18,030 bases of DNA, from positions 1-18,030 of the forward strand of contig NZ_DFUE01000070.1 of assembly GCF_002379585.1 (NCBI RefSeq). The letters run 5' to 3'. Shown piece after piece: positions 1-7,073 of the stretch. Every line of letters begins with the position of its first letter. The first letter of the stretch is position 1. This stretch comes from Pseudomonas sp. UBA4194 (GTDB lineage Bacteria > Pseudomonadota > Gammaproteobacteria > Pseudomonadales > Pseudomonadaceae). The translations under genes and the position numbers were made by a program. The notes beneath the pieces are model-generated. The model did not search any database. It saw only the letters and a program-made list of their open reading frames with translations, and was not told the DNA's origin.

Positions 1-16
1 GCTGCTTACTTCGGTT

Positions 17-39
17 AACTCGTTGATAATCAAGGAGTT
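17..39 (-). other. Stem-loop in probable rRNA operon leader
   Basis: Read on the minus strand, AACTC-C-TTGA-TTA-TCAA-C-GAGTT folds into a hairpin: a 5-bp outer stem, one mismatch, a 4-bp inner stem and a 3-base loop. It lies about 25 bases downstream of the expected start of the rRNA-type promoter at 71-98. A short hairpin at this point resembles the boxB-like element of antiterminated rRNA leaders. The boxA element and the 16S gene would lie beyond the left edge, so the assignment is inferred from position and shape. Confidence 0.5.
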
Positions 40-66
40 TTCCGTTTCGTCTGCGCCGGAAGTGGG

Positions 67-92
67 GCGAATTATAGAGAAGTATAATTCGC
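67..92. repeat. Perfect 10-bp inverted repeat spanning the -10 box and spacer
   Basis: GCGAATTATA (67-76) and TATAATTCGC (83-92) are exact reverse complements separated by GAGAAG. The left arm contains the minus-strand -10 box, and the right arm fills most of the promoter spacer. It could be an operator, a weak transcript hairpin for tyrS read-through, or a chance effect of two TATAAT-like hexamers. No T-run follows it in either direction, so it is not a standard terminator. Confidence 0.8.
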
Positions 93-98
93 CGTCAA
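71..98 (-). promoter_or_regulatory. Strong sigma-70 promoter, probably for an rRNA operon reading out of the window
   Basis: On the minus strand there is TTGACG (-35, bases 98-93), a 16-base spacer and a perfect TATAAT (-10, bases 76-71). The discriminator after it is GC-rich (TCGCCCCAC), the type linked to stringent control of stable RNA promoters. From memory, tyrS in P. aeruginosa PAO1 is followed directly by a 16S rRNA gene. The promoter is seen directly; the rRNA target is inferred, because no rRNA sequence falls in the window. Confidence 0.72.
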
Positions 99-113
99 GC
101 CCTTATTTCCAAC

Positions 114-1313
114 TTATTCAGATTTAAGCGAAATCCGTGCGAAGGCCTTCTTACCGGCCTGCACTACGTGGGTCGCGCCCACGGCGAAGACAAAGCCGCG
201 ATCGACGACCTCACCATCTACCCGCACACTACCGGCCGCCAACAAATCCCGAGCACCAGCGGAGTTCTTCACCAACCCTGCTTTATTGAGGATCGCTGCT
301 ATGGGCATCTCTTCAACTGCGGACACTTCGACCTCTGGCAGATCCTCCGGCAGCTCGCCATCCTTCATGCGGTTGCCCGCAGCCTTGTGCGCGCTAGCTG
401 CCGCTTCGTCACCATGGAATCGGGCAACGATCTCTTCAGCCAGCTTGATCTTGATATCGCGAGGATTGGCACCGGCCTGCACGTCAGCCTTGAAACCATT
501 GATCTCGTCCATGCTGCGGAAGCTGAGCAGCTCGAAGTAGCGCCACATCAATGCATCCGGGATCGAGACCAGTTTGCTGTACATGACGCCCGGCGCTTCC
601 TGGATCCCCACGTAGTTACCCAGCGACTTGGACATTTTCTTAACGCCATCCAGCCCCTCGAGCAGCGGCATGGTGACGATGCACTGGGCGTTCTGGCCAT
701 AGGCACGCTGCAGCTCGCGCCCCATCAGCAGGTTGAATTTCTGATCGGTACCGCCCAGCTCGATGTCGGCGCGCAGGGCCACCGAGTCGTAGCCTTGTAC
801 CAATGGGTAGAGAAACTCGTGGATAGCGATAGGCTGATTGCTGGTGTAGCGCTTGGCGAAATCGTCACGCTCCAGCATTCGAGCCACCGTGTACTGAGAA
901 GACAGGCGAATGAAGTCCGCCGGGCTCAGTGCATCCATCCAGGTGGAATTGAAGGCCACCTCGGTTTTGGCAGGATCGAGAATCTTGAAGACCTGAGCCT
1001 TGTAGGTCTCGGCATTCTCCAGGACCTGCTCGCGGGTCAGCGGAGGACGGGTCGCGCTTTTGCCGCTGGGGTCGCCGATCAGACCGGTGAAGTCACCTAT
1101 AAGGAAGATGACGTGGTGGCCCAGCTCCTGAAACTGACGCAGCTTATTAATAAGCACGGTATGGCCCAGGTGCAGATCGGGAGCGGTAGGGTCGAAGCCT
1201 GCCTTGATGCGCAGTGGCTGGCCACGCTTGAGCTTGTCCACCAACTCCGACTCGACCAGCACCTCTTCCGCACCGCGCTTGATCAGCGCCAGCTGCTCTT
1301 CAACAGACTTCAT
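114..1313 (-). CDS. tyrS: Tyrosyl-tRNA synthetase
   Basis: Charges tRNA-Tyr with tyrosine in the cytoplasm. The 399-residue product is a class I aminoacyl-tRNA synthetase. The HIGH-type motif HLGH is at residues 48-51, after AGFDPTAPD, and KMSKS is at 226-230. The C-terminal 60-70 residues (AGLVKNSAGARDLLAAGSV...) look like an S4 RNA-binding domain. Length and sequence fit the roughly 400-residue TyrS subfamily of Pseudomonas. The frame stays open to 1358, but the start at 1313 (MKSVEEQLALIKRG) is chosen because it matches remembered orthologues; the extra 15 residues look non-coding. The ribosome binding site is weak (GGGACC). It is transcribed away from the M23 peptidase gene. Only 15 bases separate the stop codon from the -35 box of the next promoter, and no intrinsic terminator is visible. 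Confidence 0.97.
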   Translation of the reverse strand: MKSVEEQLALIKRGAEEVLVESELVDKLKRGQPLRIKAGFDPTAPDLHLGHTVLINKLRQFQELGHHVIFLIGDFTGLIGDPSGKSATRPPLTREQVLENAETYKAQVFKILDPAKTEVAFNSTWMDALSPADFIRLSSQYTVARMLERDDFAKRYTSNQPIAIHEFLYPLVQGYDSVALRADIELGGTDQKFNLLMGRELQRAYGQNAQCIVTMPLLEGLDGVKKMSKSLGNYVGIQEAPGVMYSKLVSIPDALMWRYFELLSFRSMDEINGFKADVQAGANPRDIKIKLAEEIVARFHGDEAAASAHKAAGNRMKDGELPEDLPEVEVSAVEEMPIAAILNKAGLVKNSAGARDLLAAGSVRVDGEVVDRGFVFAVGATHVVQAGKKAFARISLKSE

Positions 1314-1349
1314 ATAAGGTCCCACAAGGCTCAGATTGAAAGGGGTCCA

Positions 1350-1377
1350 ACCATACAAGATCGCGCATCAAATACAA
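1350..1377 (-). promoter_or_regulatory. Possible tyrS promoter
   Basis: On the minus strand, TTGTAT (1377-1372), a 16-base spacer and TATGGT (1355-1350) lie 36 bases ahead of the tyrS start codon. Both hexamers are imperfect, so the call rests on position and spacing. No T-box-like or long leader structure was seen. Confidence 0.3.
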
Positions 1378-1431
1378 GGTAGCGCTGGGGATGTGACTCC
1401 GTCATCATCCGCAGACGTCTGCGCGCTTGCT

Positions 1432-1460
1432 TTGGGAAGGATTTGGTTATATTTTATACA
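1432..1460 (+). promoter_or_regulatory. Possible promoter for the M23 peptidase gene
   Basis: TTGGGA (1432-1437), a 17-base spacer and TATACA (1455-1460) lie about 65 bases before the chosen start. This is the most AT-rich stretch of the tyrS/peptidase gap (GGTTATATTTTATAC). An overlapping TATATT at 1448-1453 has no good -35 partner at normal spacing. Confidence 0.4.
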
Positions 1461-1525
1461 GTTATTTCATCTTTATCATGTCATTCATCTTTTCCATTTC
1501 ACCTTTTCAAAGTCACCTATCCCCT

Positions 1526-2950
1526 ATGACCAAGCTACCCAAAGCGCCGCCGCTTTATCCCAAGACCCATCTATTGGCAGCGAGCGGCATTGCCGCCCTG
1601 CTGAGTCTTGCACTGCTGGTGTTCCCTTCCAGCGATGTAGAGGCCAAGCGCACGACCATGGGCCTGGAGATGCCCGCTCCGCTGGAGCAACTCAAGGACA
1701 CCGAGGAACAGCAGCCGGTGGCTCCAATCGCCGAGCAGCCGTCCCCTGCCCCGTTCGCGCAGATCGAAAACGACACCCCCACGGATACCGAGCAGGCAGC
1801 AAGCGCGCCGCCCGCCCCTGCCGTGCCTGGTGAGACGGCGAAGAAGGAGCCGGGACATCGTCAGGTAGTGGTCGCCAAGGGTGACACGCTTTCCACCCTG
1901 TTCGAGAAGGTCGGCTTGCCCGCCACCACGGTGCATGACGTGTTGGCCAGCGATAAGCAGGCCAAGCAGTTTACCCAGCTCAAACGCGGCCAACTGCTGC
2001 AGTTCGAGCTGTCTGCGGAAGGTGAACTGCTGAGCCTGCACAGCAAGGTCAGCGACCTCGACACCATTCGCCTGACCAAAGGCGCCAAAGGCTTCGCTTT
2101 CAATCGCGAAACCAGCAAGCCGGTCACGCGTGAAGCGTACGCCCACGGCGTGATCAAGAATTCCCTCTCGCAATCCGCCCAGCGGGCCGGGCTGTCCCAC
2201 AGCCAGACCATGGATATGGCAAGCATCTTCGGCTATGACGTCGACTTCGCGCAGGACATCCGCCAGGGTGACGAATTCGACGTCATTTATGAGCAGAAGG
2301 TGCTCGAAGGCAAGGTAATAGGCACCGGGAGCATCCTGTCGGCACGCTTCACCAACCGCGGCAAGACTTACACCGCTGTGCGCTACACCAACAAGCAAGG
2401 CAACACCAACTACTACACCGCCGATGGCAACAGCATGCGCAAGGCGTTCATCCGCACGCCGGTGGACTTTGCCCGCATCAGCTCGCGCTTCTCCATGGGC
2501 CGCAAGCACCCGATCCTGAACAAGATCCGCGCTCACAAAGGGGTGGACTACGCGGCGCCGCGCGGTACGCCGATCAAGGCAGCGGGTGACGGCAAGGTGA
2601 CCCTCGCGGGTCGTCGCGGCGGCTACGGCAACACCGTGATCATCCAGCACGGCAACAGTTACACCACACTCTATGGTCATATGCAGGGCTTCGCCAAAGG
2701 CATCAAGACCGGTGGCAGCGTCAAGCAGGGCCAGGTGATCGGTTACATCGGTACCACTGGCCTGTCCACCGGCCCGCACTTGCACTACGAATTCCAGGTC
2801 AACGGCGTGCATGTCGATCCACTGGGCCAGAAGCTGCCCATGGCCGACCCGATCGCCAAGGCCGAGAAGCAGCGCTTCACTCAGTTCAGTCAGCCTTTGA
2901 TGGCCAAGATGGACCAAGAGCGCACCACGATGCTGGCGAGCAAACGCTAG
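1526..2950 (+). CDS. Membrane-anchored M23 murein peptidase (MepM/OapA-like)
   Basis: Predicted zinc metallopeptidase that cuts peptide cross-links in periplasmic murein; 474 residues from this start. A hydrophobic segment at about 14-34 (HLLAASGIAALLSLALLVFP) anchors it in the inner membrane. A Pro/Ala/acidic linker (about 45-105) follows, then a LysM/OapA-like region (about 111-190: HRQVVVAKGDTLSTLFEKVG) and a second Csd3/MepM-type N-terminal domain. The M23 domain (about 315-435) carries the ligand pattern H337xxxD341, H385 (YGHM) and H418-L-H420. The frame is open from 1427; ATG 1526 is chosen because MTKLPKAPPLYPKTHLLAASG matches remembered Pseudomonas orthologues, although no clear Shine-Dalgarno precedes either ATG. 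anmK starts 3 bases after the stop, suggesting co-translation in murein turnover. Which cross-link it cuts cannot be read from sequence. Confidence 0.92.
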   Translation: MTKLPKAPPLYPKTHLLAASGIAALLSLALLVFPSSDVEAKRTTMGLEMPAPLEQLKDTEEQQPVAPIAEQPSPAPFAQIENDTPTDTEQAASAPPAPAVPGETAKKEPGHRQVVVAKGDTLSTLFEKVGLPATTVHDVLASDKQAKQFTQLKRGQLLQFELSAEGELLSLHSKVSDLDTIRLTKGAKGFAFNRETSKPVTREAYAHGVIKNSLSQSAQRAGLSHSQTMDMASIFGYDVDFAQDIRQGDEFDVIYEQKVLEGKVIGTGSILSARFTNRGKTYTAVRYTNKQGNTNYYTADGNSMRKAFIRTPVDFARISSRFSMGRKHPILNKIRAHKGVDYAAPRGTPIKAAGDGKVTLAGRRGGYGNTVIIQHGNSYTTLYGHMQGFAKGIKTGGSVKQGQVIGYIGTTGLSTGPHLHYEFQVNGVHVDPLGQKLPMADPIAKAEKQRFTQFSQPLMAKMDQERTTMLASKR

Positions 2951-2953
2951 ATC

Positions 2954-4045
2954 ATGGCGCGCTACATAGGGGTGATGTCCGGCACCAGCCTGGATGGGCT
3001 GGACATTGCCTTGATCGAGCAGACTGGCCACACCCGCCTGCTGGGCACCCACTACACCCCCATGCCGGAATCGCTGCACAACGATCTGCTTTCGTTGTGC
3101 AGCAGTGGACCGGATGAAATCGCTCGGGCCGCCATCGCGCAAAACCAATGGGTGAGGCTGGCAGCCGCCGGTATCAATACCCTGCTGGCTGCGCATCACC
3201 TCAAGCCCTGCGACATTCACGCAATCGGCAGCCATGGTCAAACCGTGCGCCATGAGCCTGCCAGAGGCTTCACGGTACAGATCGACAATCCGGCTTTGCT
3301 CGCTGAACTGACCGGCATCACCGTGGTGGCCGATTTTCGCCGCCGCGATGTCGCCGCAGGCGGCCAGGGCGCACCGCTGGTGCCAGCGTTTCATGAGGCG
3401 CTGTTTGGCACCGATGACGCACCTCGCGCGGTATTGAACGTCGGCGGATTCAGCAATTTGAGTCTGATCCAGGCGGGACAGCCGGTCTCAGGATTCGATA
3501 GCGGCCCAGGAAACGTGCTGCTCGACGCCTGGATTCAGCACAAGCGTCAATTGCCGTTCGACAGGGATGGCGCGTGGGCGGCAAGTGGCGTGGTGAATGA
3601 GCCCTTGCTGAAAGCTGTCCTGGCTGACCCGTTCTTCAGCGGACGCGGGCCCAAGAGCACCGGGCGCGAAGTATTCAACCTGGAGTGGTTGCTGCGGCAT
3701 CTGGCAGAGTTGCCAGCGATTGCCGAACAGGACGTACAGGCCACCCTGCTGGAACTGACCGCCCGTAGCATCGCGCAGTCGCTCCAGGCCGCCCAGGCTC
3801 GCACCCATGCCCTGCTGGTGTGTGGCGGTGGTGCGCACAATGGCGCGCTCATGACGCGACTGGCGGCGCTGTTGCCCAACACCCAGGTCGACAGCACCGC
3901 TGCGGCGGGCGTGGATCCGGACTGGGTCGAAGCGATGGCGTTCGCTTGGCTGGCACATTGCTGCCTGGCAGGAATAGCTGCCAACCGCCCCAGCGTCACA
4001 GGCGCCGAAGGGCTAAGGGTATTGGGCGCGATCTATCCTGCCTGA
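2954..4045 (+). CDS. anmK: Anhydro-N-acetylmuramic acid kinase
   Basis: Phosphorylates and opens 1,6-anhydroMurNAc to MurNAc-6-phosphate, a cytoplasmic step that recycles sugar released by lytic transglycosylases. The 363-residue product has the N-terminal phosphate-binding motif GVMSGTSLDGLD (6-17) of the sugar-kinase/actin fold. GFDSGPGN places Asp at residue 182, the position I recall as the catalytic Asp of the P. aeruginosa enzyme. A glycine-rich VCGGGAHN motif lies near the C-terminus. Length is normal for the family. It starts 3 bases after the M23 peptidase stop with no strong ribosome binding site, which suggests translational coupling. A strong bidirectional terminator follows within 15 bases. 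Assignment is secure. Confidence 0.97.
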   Translation: MARYIGVMSGTSLDGLDIALIEQTGHTRLLGTHYTPMPESLHNDLLSLCSSGPDEIARAAIAQNQWVRLAAAGINTLLAAHHLKPCDIHAIGSHGQTVRHEPARGFTVQIDNPALLAELTGITVVADFRRRDVAAGGQGAPLVPAFHEALFGTDDAPRAVLNVGGFSNLSLIQAGQPVSGFDSGPGNVLLDAWIQHKRQLPFDRDGAWAASGVVNEPLLKAVLADPFFSGRGPKSTGREVFNLEWLLRHLAELPAIAEQDVQATLLELTARSIAQSLQAAQARTHALLVCGGGAHNGALMTRLAALLPNTQVDSTAAAGVDPDWVEAMAFAWLAHCCLAGIAANRPSVTGAEGLRVLGAIYPA

Positions 4046-4056
4046 ACCTGCCCAAT

Positions 4057-4089
4057 AAAAAACGCCGCGCATCAGCGCGGCGTTTTTTT
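4057..4089. terminator. Bidirectional intrinsic terminator between anmK and erpA
   Basis: AACGCCGCGC (4061-4070), loop ATCA, GCGCGGCGTT (4075-4084) form a perfect GC-rich stem. It is flanked by six A on the left and seven T on the right, so it works in both directions. It sits between the convergent anmK and erpA genes, as expected for a shared terminator. Confidence 0.93.
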
Positions 4090-4101
4090 GTCAGGAACGG
4101 C

Positions 4102-4452
4102 TCAGATCGAGAACGATTGACCGCAACCGCAGGTGGTGCTGGCGTTCGGGTTGTTGATCACGAAGCGCGACCCTTCCAGCCCTTCCTGATAGTCCACTTC
4201 AGCGCCTGCCAGGTATTGGAAGCTCATGGGGTCGACTACCAAGCTGACGCCCTCACGCTCGACGATGGTGTCGTCTTCGGCGATGTCTTCATCGAAGGTA
4301 AAGCCGTACTGAAAACCGGAACAACCGCCGCCGGTAACGAACACGCGCAGCTTCAGACGATCATTACCCTCTTCATCGACCAGGGTCTTGACCTTGATGG
4401 CAGCCCCTTGGGTGAATTGCAAAGCCATAGGGGTAAAGGACTCGACGCTCAT
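4102..4452 (-). CDS. erpA: A-type iron-sulfur cluster carrier ErpA
   Basis: Carries and inserts Fe-S clusters into apoproteins in the cytoplasm, notably enzymes of respiration and isoprenoid synthesis. The 116-residue product has the three conserved cysteines of the IscA/ErpA/HesB fold: C44 in TGGGCSGFQYGF, and C108 and C110 in the C-terminal CGCGQSFSI. Its short N-terminal extension and position beside anmK and argC match the Pseudomonas ErpA locus rather than IscA, which belongs in the isc operon. A good ribosome binding site (GGGAGA) lies 8-9 bases before the ATG. It has its own promoter and shares a terminator with anmK, so it appears to be a single-gene unit. Confidence 0.95.
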   Translation of the reverse strand: MSVESFTPMALQFTQGAAIKVKTLVDEEGNDRLKLRVFVTGGGCSGFQYGFTFDEDIAEDDTIVEREGVSLVVDPMSFQYLAGAEVDYQEGLEGSRFVINNPNASTTCGCGQSFSI

Positions 4453-4498
4453 GCTGAATTTCTCCCGGCGCTAGGCCGTCACAATGCTCAATGGCAGC

Positions 4499-4528
4499 AT
4501 TATCCGCTTCTCCGACAAAATTGGTCAA
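4499..4528 (-). promoter_or_regulatory. erpA promoter
   Basis: On the minus strand, TTGACC (4528-4523), an 18-base spacer and GATAAT (4504-4499) each match the sigma-70 consensus at 5 of 6 positions. They lie about 47 bases upstream of the erpA start. No convincing IscR site was recognised, although IscR control of erpA is known in other bacteria. Confidence 0.72.
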
Positions 4529-4552
4529 CAATTGTGCAGCGGCGGAAATCAA

Positions 4553-4574
4553 AGAAGCCCGCAAGCGGGCTTCT
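4553..4574 (-). terminator. Intrinsic terminator of argC
   Basis: AGAAGCCCGC and GCGGGCTTCT form a near-perfect hairpin. On the minus strand it is followed by a short T-rich stretch (TTTGATTT). It starts 20 bases after the argC stop and separates argC from the erpA promoter. The T-run is interrupted, so efficiency may be moderate. Confidence 0.75.
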
Positions 4575-4594
4575 GTCGGCAGTGCGGCTGGGCT

Positions 4595-5629
4595 TTAAGG
4601 AAGCATGCCGGCGTGGGCCAGACCAAAGCGCTCGTCCAGGCCAAACAGAATGTTCATGTTCTGTACGGCCTGCCCCGATGCGCCTTTGACCAGGTTGTCG
4701 ATAACCGACAAGACCACTACCAGATCACCACCCTGCGGCCGGTGCACCGCGATACGGCAGACGTTGGCTCCCCGCACGCTGCGGGTTTCAGGATGACTGC
4801 CGGCAGGCATCACGTCGACGAACGGCTCATCGGCGTAGCGCTTTTCAAACAGCGCCTGCAGATCCACCGACTTGTCGACGACCGTCGCGTACAACGTGGA
4901 ATGAATGCCGCGAATCATCGGAGTGAGGTGGGGCACGAAGGTCAAACCGACATCGCCGCCAGCGGCGCGGCGCAGGCCCTGGGTGATTTCCGGCAGATGA
5001 CGGTGCCCTTTGACCGCGTAGGCTTTCATGCTTTCACCAGCTTCGCAGAACAGCGAGCCCACGGCTGCGCCGCGCCCAGCGCCGCTGACACCCGACTTGC
5101 AATCGGCAATCAGCCGAGTGTTGTCAGCCAGGCCGGCCTCGAGCAAGGGCAGGAAGCCGAGCTGGGTGGCGGTAGGGTAGCAACCCGGTACGGCGATCAG
5201 GCGAGCCTGCTTGATCTGTTCACGGTTGACTTCCGGCAGGCCGTAGACCGCATCGGCCAGCAGTTCAGGCGCGCCGTGTGGCTGGCCGTACCATTTGGCC
5301 CATTCATCTGCGTCCTGCAGACGGAAGTCGGCCGACAGGTCGATGACCTTCGTACCGGCGGCGAGCAGTTCTCCTGCCAGGGCGTGGGCAACACCGTGAG
5401 GGGTGGCGAAGAACACCACATCGCAGGCACCCAGGGTTTTCACGTCCGGAACGCTGAAGGCCAGGCCGTCGTAGTGGCCGCGCAGATTCGGGTACATCTC
5501 AGCGACGGGCAGGCCGGCCTCGGATCGCGAGGTGATGACCTCGACCTGCGCCTGTGGATGCTGTGCCAACAGACGCAGCAGCTCGACCCCGGTGTAACCC
5601 GTGCCGCCGACGATACCGACCTTGACCAT
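4595..5629 (-). CDS. argC: N-acetyl-gamma-glutamyl-phosphate reductase
   Basis: Third step of arginine synthesis: NADPH-dependent reduction of N-acetylglutamyl-5-phosphate to the semialdehyde. The 344-residue product starts with the Rossmann loop VGIVGGTGYTGVELLRLL (4-21). The catalytic cysteine is C150 in AVPGCYPTATQLGFLPLLEAG, and GHRHLPEI holds the expected conserved histidine. The frame is open to 5680, but ATG 5629 is chosen because it matches the family N-terminus (MVKVGIVGG) and has GAGGGG/CAGG just upstream. The 17-residue extension has no family match. It is divergent from hemJ, with a promoter 37 bases before the start and a terminator after the stop, so it is probably monocistronic. 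Confidence 0.97.
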   Translation of the reverse strand: MVKVGIVGGTGYTGVELLRLLAQHPQAQVEVITSRSEAGLPVAEMYPNLRGHYDGLAFSVPDVKTLGACDVVFFATPHGVAHALAGELLAAGTKVIDLSADFRLQDADEWAKWYGQPHGAPELLADAVYGLPEVNREQIKQARLIAVPGCYPTATQLGFLPLLEAGLADNTRLIADCKSGVSGAGRGAAVGSLFCEAGESMKAYAVKGHRHLPEITQGLRRAAGGDVGLTFVPHLTPMIRGIHSTLYATVVDKSVDLQALFEKRYADEPFVDVMPAGSHPETRSVRGANVCRIAVHRPQGGDLVVVLSVIDNLVKGASGQAVQNMNILFGLDERFGLAHAGMLP

Positions 5630-5665
5630 AACCTGCCCCTCAACGAACCAACTGGAAAGCTCCCG

Positions 5666-5694
5666 ATGATAGGGGGCCAAAGCGTCAGTAACAA
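5666..5694 (-). promoter_or_regulatory. argC promoter
   Basis: On the minus strand, TTGTTA (5694-5689), a 17-base spacer and TATCAT (5671-5666) lie 37 bases upstream of the ATG. The -10 box matches at 5 of 6 positions and the -35 at 4 of 6, with ideal spacing. No clear ArgR-type palindrome was seen over it. Confidence 0.6.
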
Positions 5695-5702
5695 CCGTTC
5701 AG

Positions 5703-5732
5703 ATGACGTAATGCCCTGCCACCCTCTACTAT
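5703..5732 (+). promoter_or_regulatory. Possible hemJ promoter
   Basis: ATGACG (5703-5708), an 18-base spacer and TACTAT (5727-5732) lie about 32 bases before the hemJ start, in the 134-bp gap divergent from argC. Each hexamer matches sigma-70 consensus at 4 of 6 positions, so the call is tentative. Confidence 0.38.
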
Positions 5733-5763
5733 CGCTCTACCGTGAACCTGGGAATAACTACAA

Positions 5764-6189
5764 ATGCTCTATCTATGGATCAAGGCCCTGCACATTGTCA
5801 GCATTGTCTGCTGGTTTGCCGGGCTGTTCTACCTGCCGCGCCTGTTCGTCTATCACGCCCAAAGCGAGGATGCCGTCAGCCGTGATCGATTCAGCCTGAT
5901 GGAACGCAAGCTCTACCGCGGCATCATGGGACCGGCAATGATCGCCACCTTTGTGTTCGGTATCTGGCTGGTCATGCTGTCACCCGGCTGGATGAGCCAG
6001 GGCTGGATGCACGTCAAGCTGACCCTTGTGGTGTTGCTGACGGGCTACCACCATGTCTGCGGCGCACAGGTGAAACGCTTTGCCCGCGGCGAGAACAAGC
6101 GCAGCCATGTGTTCTTCCGCTGGTTCAACGAGATTCCGGTGCTGATTTTGCTGGCAGTCGTCATTCTGGTCGTGGTCAAACCATTCTGA
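5764..6189 (+). CDS. hemJ: Protoporphyrinogen IX oxidase HemJ
   Basis: Small inner-membrane protein of the HemJ family (formerly UPF0093), which oxidises protoporphyrinogen IX to protoporphyrin IX, the next-to-last haem step. The 141-residue product has four hydrophobic segments, at about 5-27, 52-72, 84-98 and 121-139. It has the conserved N-terminal signature KALHIVSIVCWFAGLFYLPR, with His10 as a likely haem ligand and Arg26. Family-conserved HVKL (83-86) and the RWFNEIP motif (119-125) are also present. Length is typical. The ribosome binding site is weak (GGGAA, about 10 bases back). It begins a run of five plus-strand genes that ends at coq7. The role is inherited from the family; I saw nothing that argues against it. 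Confidence 0.88.
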   Translation: MLYLWIKALHIVSIVCWFAGLFYLPRLFVYHAQSEDAVSRDRFSLMERKLYRGIMGPAMIATFVFGIWLVMLSPGWMSQGWMHVKLTLVVLLTGYHHVCGAQVKRFARGENKRSHVFFRWFNEIPVLILLAVVILVVVKPF

Positions 6190-6196
6190 CGTCAGC

Positions 6197-6224
6197 GGCG
6201 GGCACGCTCTTGTGCGTGCTCGCC
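6197..6224 (+). other. Hairpin between hemJ and the DUF805 gene
   Basis: GGCGGGCACGC (6197-6207), loop TCTTGT, GCGTGCTCGCC (6214-6224) form an 11-bp stem with one G-U pair. No T-run follows, so it is more likely an mRNA-stabilising or attenuating hairpin within the hemJ-coq7 run than a full terminator. Confidence 0.55.
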
Positions 6225-6254
6225 CGGCGCCCCTGATCGACAAGGAAGCCAAAC

Positions 6255-7025
6255 ATGAGCAGCCCTCTCTACAAGATCACGTTCCTCGGCAACCCGCTGC
6301 CAGGGACGTCGGTGCAAAGTGCGAAAACCCATCTGGCCGCATTTCTGAAAGCCAGTCCCGCCACCGTAGACGCGTTGTTTTCCGGGCGCCAGGTCGCACT
6401 CAAGCGCAACCTGACTCGAAAAGACGCCGAAAGGTATCTTCAGCAACTGCGCGACAGCGGCATCGACGTGCACCTCGAAGAAGAGCGTTCCATACCGCCC
6501 GCTGAAAGCCATCAGCAGGCCGACGAGTCACCGTATGCACCGCCACGCGTCAACGTTGGCGGCCCGCTGCCCGATTACGGGGAGCTGAAGGTGCTCAGCC
6601 TGCGGGGCCGTATTGGTCGCGTGCGCTACCTGGCCTGGACTTTTGTACTGGTACTGCTCGCACTGCCGGCGCTGTTCGTAGCGGGCATCTTCATGGGGGT
6701 TTCCGAAGGACTGGGTTGGGTCGCGATGATCGCCGCAGGCGCGACGTTCATGCTGGTCAGCGTGCAGATAGGCGTGCAACGCCTGCACGATCTGGGGTGG
6801 TCGGGCTGGCTCTGGCTGTTGAACCTGGTACCGGTGGTCAACAGTGTGTTTCCTTTGCTGATGGCCGTGATTCCGGGCAACCGGGAAGCCAATCGCTACG
6901 GCCCTCCTCCGCCACCCAACAGTGGCGCCGTCAAGCTTCTCGCCTGGATGTGGATCGTCATGCTGCTGGTGGCGGCGGTCGCCGGAAGCCTGCTGGGGTA
7001 TCTGGATCCACGTCCTGCGGCATAA
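6255..7025 (+). CDS. DUF805 membrane protein with N-terminal soluble domain
   Basis: Function unknown. The 256-residue product has two parts. Residues 1-80 form a soluble domain (YKITFLGNPLPG ... FSGRQVALKRNLTRKDAERYLQQLRDSGIDV) that resembles an N-terminal module I recall attached to various membrane regions in Pseudomonas. After a short Pro-rich linker, residues about 110-256 form a DUF805 region. It begins LSLRGRIGRVRYL, the usual entry motif, with hydrophobic segments at about 126-148, 153-172, 184-205 and 226-249 and the DUF805 signature RLHDLGWSGWLW (176-187). Most DUF805 proteins are about 110-150 residues, so this is a long, fused version. A good ribosome binding site (AAGGAAG) precedes the start. 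It lies 65 bases after hemJ on the same strand. Confidence 0.85.
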   Translation: MSSPLYKITFLGNPLPGTSVQSAKTHLAAFLKASPATVDALFSGRQVALKRNLTRKDAERYLQQLRDSGIDVHLEEERSIPPAESHQQADESPYAPPRVNVGGPLPDYGELKVLSLRGRIGRVRYLAWTFVLVLLALPALFVAGIFMGVSEGLGWVAMIAAGATFMLVSVQIGVQRLHDLGWSGWLWLLNLVPVVNSVFPLLMAVIPGNREANRYGPPPPPNSGAVKLLAWMWIVMLLVAAVAGSLLGYLDPRPAA

Positions 7026-7073
7026 CCGATGCGCGGTATAACCCCGTTGCGCTGTAGACTATCCGTATGAAAT

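Noticed and set aside
83..88. Plus-strand TATAAT as a promoter reading toward tyrS
   Set aside because: No -35 box at normal spacing, and it would read antisense into tyrS. It is explained by the inverted repeat.
1314..1358. N-terminal extension of TyrS by 15 residues
   Set aside because: The residues have no family match, the stretch overlaps the likely promoter, and MKSVEEQLALIKRG is the expected N-terminus.
168..1382. Plus-strand open frame of 404 codons opposite tyrS
   Set aside because: It shadows tyrS codon usage, shows no family motif, and starts inside the tyrS 3' end with no promoter.
1571..3394. Minus-strand open frame of 607 codons opposite the M23 peptidase and anmK
   Set aside because: It lies fully antisense to two secure genes in a GC-rich genome, where long antisense frames are common. 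The translation has no recognisable domain and no ribosome binding site.
4484..5899. Plus-strand open frame of 471 codons opposite argC and running into hemJ
   Set aside because: Antisense to argC and out of frame over hemJ, with no domain and no ribosome binding site. It also crosses the argC terminator and promoter.
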